From assembly GCF_933775445.1 (NCBI RefSeq), contig NC_065872.1:5890001-5954000 (forward strand): a DNA stretch of 64,000 nt, given 5' to 3'. The notes under the pieces are model-generated. The model saw only the letters and a program-made list of their open reading frames with translations. It did not search any database and was not told the DNA's origin. A program made the translations under genes and the position numbers. Positions 55,067 through 64,000 of this stretch are shown here, one piece after another. Every line of letters starts with the position of its first letter. Positions within the stretch are counted from its first letter, which is position 1. The DNA comes from Argentina anserina (taxonomy: Eukaryota > Streptophyta > Magnoliopsida > Rosales > Rosaceae).

Positions 55067-55860
55067 TCAACACTCTTTCTCAATATGAAGAACCATACAA
55101 TCACCAAGAAACTCATATCCTATCTTATTTCTAAATTTAGTTTTGATGATGTTCATAGATGAAAATGTCCTTTCAGTTGTTACTGTAGAAACATGAATAA
55201 CCAAAACTAAACAAATCAATCTATAATAAATAGGATAAAACTCACTCTTCCTTGTTTGAACCAAAGTGTGGCACAAATCAGCTTCTAATTTCTGAAATTT
55301 TGGATCACGTCGCATATGCTTCTCATAATATACGCATTCTAATTGAAGAGTACACATTTCACCATCATTAAAATCTTTAGGATAAAACTTCTTGGCAAGT
55401 TTGCAAACATTTTCATTGTCCTTGTCTCAAGAACTCTTTCAATATGACCATCCGAGTTTCTCAACATATCCCATTTTTGCATTGCAACCATATGTGAAGA
55501 TGTGATGCTTCTGACATGCTTTAACAACATATTATTACCAGCATAAACCTTGTTCCAACTTTGAGCTCCTTCAACAGTAAATGCATGATTGCTAGAATCT
55601 TTAGTGTCAAAAGGAAAGCAAGAAAAGCAGTATGCTCTATCAACAATAACCGAGTACTCAAGCCATGTGTAGATCTTGAACCAAGAATACTGAAACCTAT
55701 GTTGTTGACTCCCAAATTTGGTCATTGCAAATGCTACATTAGGTTGAAAAGGCCTCAATGCAATATAGGTTTTTCGAACTCTATCATGCTCATTTACTGG
55801 CCATTCCCATATTTGACAACGTAATCCTGGATCACGTTGAAGAGCATTTGTCTTATTTAG
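55067..55860 (-). pseudogene. Internally deleted hAT-type transposase (ZMYM1/TTF-zinc-finger class)
   Basis: The 5' part (about 55860-55400) encodes the N-terminal region: DPGLRCQIWEW, then RFQYSWFKIYTWLEYS and AYCFSCFPF, typical of the TTF-type zinc-finger segment of plant ZMYM1-like proteins. The 3' part (about 55420-55067, another frame) encodes FYPKDFNDGEM and STVTTERTFSSMNIIKTKFR, the hAT C-terminal dimerisation region. The whole catalytic middle (roughly 400 residues in full-length relatives) is missing and the two parts are out of frame. This is a dead remnant or an internally deleted non-autonomous copy. Outer ends and target duplication were not found; the repeat probably spans about 54880-56350. 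Confidence 0.8.
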
Positions 55861-56006
55861 TGGCTCTCAAGATTGAGAGTTGGGCAATGAAGGTTTTGTT
55901 GGAGGTTATGGTTCATCATCAGAAAATTGGAAAAATTATGGATGTATTAGAATTCAGATTCGAACCTCCAGACTCAGTCCTTGAAAACCATAAAATATGG
56001 TTATGA

Positions 56007-58028
56007 GCTTTCTGACATTATATTCACTTAATCTAATAACTATAATCAGTGAACAACAAACATAAATTAAACAACAACCAAAACAATGACATACATTACC
56101 AAACAATTCGGTTCAACACAAGCCACATAACAATTTAAAAATCTAAAATTTTATTTAGCAATAAGCAATTCATATATCAAGTTCATTAGATGAAGAAAAC
56201 ACAATGAATTCAGGAATAATTACCTCCAAGCATATGTAATTGAGGGTAGATGGAAAGCAAATGCAGAAACCCTAAATTACAAAATTCTCAATTTGATCAT
56301 GACATCCAGTGCTCACTGGATGAGTGGATGATGTGCATAACTGGTTGGTGGAGTGAGCTCAATCCCAATGTCACAACTCATAAGTGTGATTAATCACTCT
56401 AATTGAAGAATTATGATTTTTTTTAAGATTATGAGGAATTAAAAAACTGAAAAAAGGGAAAGAAGATTTAGAAATATCCCATTTTATCCGCCCAACCGTA
56501 TATATCCCAGCTAGCTCCGCATAAAATGGATGTACATATACTCATATAGTACGCAAGTACAGAATACACACACACATATATATTTAGAAAAATATTGATT
56601 CCCACGCATGGAGCTTGAATTGACAGCTAGTCTCTGTGATCGACAGGGAAATCAGATCATATCAGATCTACTGGGTGTATCTCGCTCATGCTGTATAAAT
56701 ATGGGGGAAGAGACTGGGACAAAAAAGGTGGTGGAGAGGTTGGTGGAGATGTGAAGCGAGGAAATTGACACGAGCAAATGTGACATATTATGTGGGCGAT
56801 CGAAAGAAGATGAGATGGAGCTTCGGCTTCACATGACGACGACCCCTAAAGAAAAGAACGAAGAGGGTTCGAGGTTCACATGCAGATGCCACGGTGGTGG
56901 GTCGACTTGTCTTCCTCAGGGACAAAAGCAGCAAATTGAGACCTTGCTTAGTTACTCTTTTCCCACTCTTGCATCGCAGTTAGGCCCCTGCGGCTCATAG
57001 CCATATTGGCTAGTAAAGACCTTCCGTTGCTAGTTTGCTCTCATGGTTCACCCTTGCTTACCTAGAAAAGGAAATATAAATTTGATCATTTGAGAAAATT
57101 TTTCAATGCTCATAGTTAAGTGGAATGAGAGTTAGCAGATTAGTATTTACAAGTTAGTTAACTAAAAATCAATAAATGAAATACTCATTTAGGCGGTACA
57201 TATGGTGGGTGATTTGACGTGACAAAATAATAATAATAGCATATAGGATGCATGATTTACATAATATGTGCTTATTTTAAGCGTACTTGAAGTGTTTCAT
57301 AAAATGTGTTGTCTTCTTGGTTATTAAGCACAAGTTCCGGGATGTTAAAGCGGCGCCCCAACTCGTCTTCTTGGCATGACAGAGTCCCAAAGAAGCATCG
57401 ATTGCTTTGTTGTTTGATCTCATCAACACCGGATGACCTAGAGGCTTCGGTTTTTAATTTCCTTTTTTTTTTTAACAAAAAAACTAGTGTTTGGGTATAC
57501 ACACAAGTTCTTAATGAATTTAGTGTATACAAAACTTTATACGATCTAATTAGGTAGAACCCCTATTGTTCCATCTATAAAGTGTTGAAACCCTACAGGT
57601 TTAGTTACTAACCAAACGTGACCAAAAGATAAAGCGTAGTACTGAAAAGTACACTTTAGTGACTTTACACAAGACCCAGGTTACGGGTGCCGTAAAACAG
57701 TCAAAACCCTCTCCCACATTAACTTCACTCCAGTAACTTCAAAGCTCATCACACTTTGACCTTCGTCTTTTCACCTTCTCCGATTGCTGGACAGGTTAGA
57801 GCTCCCTGCTTGCGTAGCTTTCAGCCACGCAGTGACAACCGTCAACACATGCGAGTTACGAGTTGTGGTGGTGATGGAGTCTAAGCCAACTAAGTTATCT
57901 GTACATTACTATCTTTGCGCAAGCCATAAATACACCTTCACAGCTTCACTCCCAACCAAAAAAGCTTATGCTAAAAATAATGGAAAAATACTACCCCGTA
58001 TTTTCTTCCCCCTTTCTAAAAAGTCACC

Positions 58029-58029
<1 letters not shown>
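56007..58029. other. Intergenic region upstream of BGAL3
   Basis: Left part probably belongs to the hAT remnant. A TATA-like tataaatatggg near 56696 lies about 120 bp before a 61-codon frame (56815-57000) with no family signature. The right part is the beta-galactosidase promoter. No other feature recognised. Confidence 0.4.

Positions 58030-58062
<33 letters not shown>
58030..58062. repeat. (TA)n microsatellite in BGAL3 promoter
   Basis: About 16 TA units, 190 bp upstream of the start codon. Confidence 0.9.
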
Positions 58063-58064
<2 letters not shown>

Positions 58065-58252
58065 TGTTTACACTAACAGAGCTCTGCTCAGAGTCCCAGA
58101 AGCTGTGAGAGTGTGGAGTCCAAACAAGTAATGGACTTTGTTGCTCTAGCTCCACAAAACTGAACTAGTTAGTTTGCACATTTCAGTTTTGGTTCTGAGC
58201 TTTGAGTTGTGTTTTGGTTAGTAGAGAAGGGGGAGTGGAGAAGAAGGTGAAG

Positions 58253-61200
58253 ATGAAAAGCAACTCAATTTACAAGCTTGGCTTGTTCTTGGGCTTGGTT
58301 TGGTTCTTGGGGTTTCAGCTGGCTCAGTGTACTGTGACTTATGATAGGAAGGCCATTGTGATTAATGGGCAGAGGAGAATTCTCATTTCTGGTTCAATAC
58401 ACTACCCCAGAAGCACTCCTGAGGTACCCAAAATTTTCCCTATTTGGAGATTTTCAGCTGTTCTTTGATTTTATCAATCCTTTCCCAAAATGTGTTCTTT
58501 TCCTTTTTATTTTTTTATTCTGGGCTTTTTGTGTCTAATGGAGATGTATTTGGGTTTGGTTTTTAGATGTGGGAGGATCTGATACAGAAGGCAAAAGATG
58601 GAGGTCTTGATGTGGTGGAAACCTATGTGTTCTGGAATGGCCATGAACCTTCTCCTGGCAATGTACTACTACTATTCACTTTCTATCAGCAATTGCTACT
58701 TTGTTTTACTCTGTTTATGATTTCAACAAACTTTCTGACCTTGCATGCTGGCTATGTTTTCTTGGATTTCAGTTCAATTTTGAAGGGAGGTATGATCTGG
58801 TGAGATTCCTGAAGACTGTACAGAAAGCAGGTCTCTATGCACATGTTCGCATTGGGCCTTATGTTTGTGCTGAGTGGAATTTTGGGTACTTTTCCTTTCT
58901 CTGGATCTATCTTATGCTTCTTGAATTGCCTGTTAAGGATTTCTGGATTTTCCACTACCAGTTCGTTTTTTTTTGTTTAAGTAACTTTCATCTGTTCTTC
59001 TTTAATTCTGTGATTTGTAGGGGTTTTCCTGTTTGGCTGAAATATGTTCCAGGCATCAGTTTCAGAACAGACAATGAGCCTTTCAAGGTTTTTATTTACT
59101 TTCATCCTTTCCTTTTGATTTTATTGCAAGACATTCTCTGGAGAATTTACGGAGCTTATTTAATTCTGGTGTTGCAGAGGGCAATGCAAGGATTTACCGA
59201 GAAGATTGTGGGACTGATGAAGAGTGAAAAATTGTTCGAGTCCCAGGGAGGCCCCATTATTCTATCACAGGTAGATGATCATTTTGGGCTTATTATTTGG
59301 ATATGTTGATACTTTGTAGTTATATCTGAGTTTATGTTCATTTTATTGTATACAAGATATGCAGAAACTAGAAATAACTAATTAGCTCAGATCTAGAGCA
59401 ATGAATCAACCTATTTCGAGTAAAGATATAATGAAGATTTGTTTGTTCTATTTCTTTTTATGTTTGGGGGTTCAGATTGAGAACGAGTACGGAGCTCAAA
59501 GCAAGTTATTTGGAGCTGCTGGACATAATTACATGACCTGGGCAGCAGAGATGGCTGTTGGGTTGGGAACTGGGGTCCCATGGGTTATGTGCAAGGAAGA
59601 AGATGCTCCAGATCCAGTGGTGAGCATTTAACACTCTTTGTGCGGCAGATCTAGGCTCGACTGGTTTTACATTTTCCTATATAGTCAACTATCATGCCAT
59701 AGACCTAAAGGTTTTTAGAGTTGTGCGACTATGGTCTTCAATAAGAGGTCTGTTATGAGCTTACTTTTACCTATGGGAAGAGGTATTTATTAATGTTTGT
59801 GAATTATGGTGACAGATAAACACATGTAATGGATTCTACTGTGATTCTTTCTCTCCCAACAAACCATACAAGCCTACCATTTGGACAGAGGCCTGGAGTG
59901 GCTGGTAATTTGTACAACTTTTTGCTTTTGCTTGGAACCTCAAGTTTGTTGATTTCCTGCAATCGCAAAATTCAACTAAATCTAACTTTTTTTTTTTAAG
60001 GTTTACGGAGTTTGGAGGTCCAATTCACCAACGGCCAGTTCAGGACTTAGCATACGCTGTGGCCAGATTTATACAGAAAGGAGGATCATTTGTTAATTAT
60101 TACATGGTCAGTGTCTCTAACTGCTCTTTTGAGGCTGCAGAAAATTTAAGATGTTTATGTTGAAACTGAATTCCTGTGTTTCCGACTGAAACAGTACCAT
60201 GGGGGAACCAACTTTGGACGCACAGCAGGGGGACCTTTCATCACTACCAGCTATGACTATGATGCTCCCTTAGATGAATATGGTGAGGACCAAAAATTAT
60301 GTGCTTTTGTAGTAGTAGTTCATCAAAATTTTCAGCGTCAAGACATTATGCCAAAAACATACCCATGGTGGCCAAATGTGGTTTTGTCCTTGTTGTACTC
60401 AGTGACTGTTGCATTCTTTTGGCATCTAATGATCGTTCATGTTCAAGCTCTCTTAATACCTAATAAGTTAATCCCATTATGACAGTGATGAGTTTACTAG
60501 TATTTTCCTAAGCAAACTAATTTGTACAATCAGAATATAGGTTTTACAAATGTAACTAACTGCTTCACTGTAAAACTTGACAGGTTTAATGAGGCAACCA
60601 AAATATGGGCATCTGAAGGAGCTTCATAAGGCTATTAAGATGTGTGAACGGGCTTTAGTTTCAGCTGATCCTATCATTACTTCATTGGGGGACTTTCAAC
60701 AGGTTTTGACTCTATTCCTCAACTAGCTTTTACATGGTTCCACCAGTTATTCCTGTTTAACTCTTGGTATGGTCTTTTTTCTTTGGCATTTCCAGGCTCA
60801 TGTCTATACTTCAGAATCAGGAGACTGTGCAGCATTTCTTTCAAACCACAATTCCAAGTCAGCTGCAAGAGTGATGTTTAATAACATGCACTATAACCTG
60901 CCTCCATGGTCCATCAGTATCCTTCCTGATTGCAGAAATGTAGTATTCAACACTGCAAAGGTATTAAGTTTGATTCTTTCAACGTGAACTACTTTGCACA
61001 AATCTGAAACCATATGTTGAAATGTGCCTTCATTTCATTTTCTTGTAGCACTGAAATGTTCATAATTTTCTTTGAGATCAAATTGACATTTTTTCATTCC
61101 TCATACTTAGGTTGGAGTTCAAACATCACAAATGCAAATGTTGCCAACAAATGTTCAGACTCTATTGTGGGAAATTTATGATGAAGATCTTACATCTCTG

Positions 61201-64000
61201 GACGACAGCTCAACAATCACTGCTCCTGGTCTGTTGGAACAGATAAATGTTACAAGGGATACTACTGATTACCTTTGGTACATAACTAGGTGAGAATTTC
61301 ATCCCAATTCTTTTACTGTCTGTATAGTTTACATCTGTCTATCCTTTCTTTTTTGAAAGTATTTTAGGGTCATAGAATGTTTCACTGCCAAGCTAGGCTG
61401 CATGGAATCGGGTGCGGGTACGTGGAAGCGAAGCGTTTGGAAACGCGGAAGCGTTTTTTTTCTAAAAATTAAGGAAGCGGGTGCGTTTTGGAAGCGTAAG
61501 AATAATATATATATATATATTATATAATATTTTTATTTTTTATTTTTTAATTATTTTATCTAGTATTAAAATAACTGGATAACTATTAATGACTTATTTT
61601 CTAACCCATGATTATATTTAATTATAGCATTATTAAAGCTTCATTTCAAAATTCAAACAAAAGAATGTACAACATAGTGTGAAGATGTTGGACACGTGCA
61701 AGTCAAAGAGACATCACTTAGATGAAATTGATAATAAAAAAAAGTTCGTCTTCCCTCTGTCTCTCTTTCTCATATGGATTTTTTTTCATATCTGTCCACA
61801 ACTCTCTGTCTTCTCTCTATATATCTCTCATCTAGATTTCCCTGATATCTCTCCCCCTTATTTCTGATACATATTAGATTGATTGATGATGATCATCTTT
61901 AACCGCTTAACGGAATAAATAAGAAGATGAGACGACAAGAAGAATCTCAAGACATTGATTGATGAAATAGAGGTAGAGAAGGAATCACACTTCCAATTTG
62001 GAAGTCAATGCTTCCGCCGCGCTTCCAATTTGGAAGCTAACGCTTCCATCGAGCTTCCAATTTAGAAGCCAACGCTTCCGTCGCGCTTCCAATTTGAAAG
62101 CCAACGCTTCCGCCGCGCTTCCAAACCCACCTTTTTCGGAATCGCGCTTCCGTCGCGTTTCCCCGCGCTTCCGCTCCTGCTTCCGCTTCCGAAGCGGGAA
62201 TCGGTCGTCTAACCAAGCTTCCGTGCTATGTAGCTGCCAAGTGACTTTAAGCTTTCAAAAGTTAGTCTAGGTCTATGCAAGTGTGCTAATTTGTTTGGCC
62301 TAATATTCTTTTTCCAATTTACCTGCAGCGTTGACATTGGTTCATCTGAATCCTTCCTACGTGGAGGGGAACTCCCCACTCTTATTGTTCAGTCAACATG
62401 TCATGCTGTGCATATCTTCATTAATGGACAGCTTTCAGGTAAAGTTTTGATATGCTTCTTGCACATATTATCACCTTAGTTGATTAGTAATGAAAAATCT
62501 AACTATTAAATACAATAACAGGTTCTGCTTTTGGATCAAGGGAGGCTAGGAGATTTACATATACTGGCAAAGTCAATCTACGTGCAGGAACCAACAAAAT
62601 TGCACTGCTCAGTGTTGCTGTTGGATTGCCAGTTAGTACCTTTTTCCACCTTTATTAATCATTGAGTTTTGACATAGATGTGATTGCCTCGTTACACAAA
62701 CTCGACATTTTGTACTTGAGCTTCTTTTTTAACCTTCCTGTGAAATACCTGATGTAAAGTTTTATTTTGTATTGAAGAATGTGGGTGGACACTTTGAGGC
62801 ATATAATACAGGAATCCTTGGCCCAGTTGCACTTCATGGACTAAATCAGGGAAAATGGGACTTGTCTTGGCAGAAATGGACCTACCAGGTAGGTGATCTT
62901 GCTGGGGAAATCACATATATTTCTGCTGATTTGAAGAAAAAAATTTTCTTATCCCTTCTACTTTTGCAGGTTGGATTGAAAGGAGAAGCCATGAACCTTG
63001 TATCTCCAAATAGTTTTTCCACTGTTGGATGGCTGCAAGCATCATTAGTTGCTCAAAAACAGCAGCCATTGACTTGGCATAAGGTTTGGGTCAAAGGAAC
63101 TTGGAACTTGATATTGTAATGGATAACAGGTGAATGGGAATGTTAAGGCTATATTAAATTTGCAGAGTATTTTCGATGCACCTGAAGGAGATGAACCTTT
63201 GGCTCTGGATATGGAGGGAATGGGAAAAGGCCAGATATGGATAAATGGGCAGAGTATTGGAAGATACTGGACTGCATTTGCTAATGGTGATTGCAACGGC
63301 TGCAGTTATGCTGGAGGTTTCAGACCTACAAAGTGTCAAACAGGTTGTGGCAAACCCACACAACGATAGTAAGTGCTCATTGCGGAAGATTTCTTACAAA
63401 GATTTTAGTACACAAGTAGGGAATACTCATCTAATAGCATCCTTAACATCTTTTTGACTTTCATTTTCAGCTATCACGTGCCTCGGTCCTGGTTAAAGCC
63501 AACACAAAATCTGTTGGTAATTTTTGAGGAACTTGGAGGTGATCCTTCAAGAATTTCTGTTGTAAAGAGATCTGTGAGCACTGTTTGCGCTGACGTTGCT
63601 GAATACCATCCAACCATAAAGAACTGGCACATCGAAAGCTATGGAAAGGTACAAGACTTTCACAGCCCCAAGGTTCACTTGCGGTGTAATGCAGGCCAGT
63701 CCATCTCTTGCATTAAATTCGCTAGCTTTGGCACACCTTTTGGCACCTGTGGAACTTACCAGCAAGGAAGTTGCCATGCTTCAACATCATATGCTGTAAT
63801 AGAGAAGGTATTTAATATTGCTATCTGGTTTTCATAATCTACTAATATTCTTACATTTCCTGACTGTTTTTTCTTTTCATCTTTTCCGTTCTCACAGAAG
63901 TGCATAGGGAAGCAGAGATGTGCAGTCACCATATCCAACAGTAACTTCGGAGATCCATGCCCGAAGGTGTTGAAGCGCCTCTCAGTTGAAGCAGTTTGTG
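58253..64000 (+). CDS. BGAL3: Beta-galactosidase, plant GH35 (BGAL3 type), 3' end beyond the window
   Basis: Nineteen exons are seen, the last cut by the right edge: 58253-58423, 58567-58662, 58773-58885, 59021-59087, 59178-59270, 59476-59619, 59816-59904, 60001-60106, 60195-60282, 60584-60702, 60796-60960, 61111-61289, 62329-62438, 62522-62631, 62778-62888, 62970-63083, 63166-63368, 63471-63807, 63898-64000. They give 839 codons in frame. The enzyme removes terminal beta-galactose from cell-wall polymers outside the cell. A signal peptide (1-26) leads into the GH35 domain; SQIENEYG holds the acid/base Glu 184 and WTEAWSGW the nucleophile Glu 253. A galactose-binding-like region follows, then a C-terminal SUEL-type lectin domain (from about 755). 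Only a short tail should be missing. ATG 58253 is chosen because it begins the signal peptide. Intron 12 holds a hAT-type element. Confidence 0.96.
61393..62233. mobile_element. hAT-type non-autonomous element in BGAL3 intron 12
   Basis: 841 bp flanked by perfect 8-bp duplications, ctgccaag at 61385-61392 and 62234-62241, the length typical of hAT elements. The ends ctaggctgcatggaa and (inward) ctacatagcacggaa form an imperfect inverted repeat. The left subterminal region is rich in ggaagcg words and the right one in cgcttcc words. There is no transposase. The 90-codon frame at 61998-62270 reads the internal repeat and is not a gene. Confidence 0.8.
61990..62125. repeat. ~32-bp tandem repeat inside the hAT-type element
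   Basis: About four units of the form cttccaatttggaag followed by caacgcttccgccgcg, with small changes. Each contains the palindrome cttccaatttggaag. Confidence 0.85.

Noticed and set aside
56815..57000. 61-codon plus-strand frame with a TATA-like box upstream
   Set aside because: No family similarity recognised and no splice or conservation evidence; kept only as a remark in the intergenic entry.
61998..62270. 90-codon plus-strand frame inside BGAL3 intron 12
   Set aside because: It translates the internal repeat of a hAT-type element flanked by 8-bp duplications.

Overview
This window is plant nuclear DNA, from a core eudicot and probably from Rosaceae. Evidence: spliced genes with GT-AG introns, a TM6-type B-class MADS-box gene (a lineage Arabidopsis has lost), plant transposon families, and nine genes whose exons join in frame into full-length plant proteins. 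The species cannot be fixed from the sequence alone.

Layout. 1-3056: two copies of a ~3 kb LTR family in opposite orientation, cut by the left edge. 3507-5588 (-): TM6-like MADS gene with a long-inverted-repeat MITE in intron 5. 7871-9075: a Tourist-like MITE, then a tRNA-derived SINE. 11094-13977 (+): aldehyde dehydrogenase ALDH3F1. 14393-15280 (-): single-exon basic Stm1/HABP4-like protein. 17075-18755 (-): ubiquitin-conjugating enzyme, UBC15-18 type. 20370-35573 (-): D-2-hydroxyglutarate dehydrogenase (D2HGDH), whose exon 12 is split by a 10.7 kb Ty3/gypsy chromovirus (21144-31873, +). 35771-38392 (+): organellar CDK5RAP1/MiaB-type tRNA methylthiotransferase, head-to-head with D2HGDH. 41837-46583 (+): CYP90C1/ROT3, brassinosteroid C-23 hydroxylase. 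47335-48554 (-): mitochondrial Dim1-type rRNA dimethylase. About 54900-56000: remnant of a ZMYM1-like hAT transposase. 58253 to the right edge (+): BGAL3-type beta-galactosidase, with a hAT-type element in intron 12.

The main observation is the D2HGDH interruption. The element has a perfect 5-bp target duplication (acagc), two LTRs that differ only by one 2-bp microsatellite indel wherever I compared them, an iMet primer site, a polypurine tract, and one uninterrupted 1497-codon gag-pol frame with a chromodomain. Both halves of the host gene keep an open frame and good splice sites. The insertion therefore looks very recent, and this allele is probably null for a mitochondrial lysine-catabolism enzyme.

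The order BGAL3, ROT3, CDK5RAP1-like, D2HGDH, UBC17-like, with ALDH3F1 further along, matches the Arabidopsis chromosome 4 block around At4g36250-At4g36410 as I recall it. This supports the gene names. The genes do not form a pathway; they are a conserved syntenic block with transposons inserted between and inside them.
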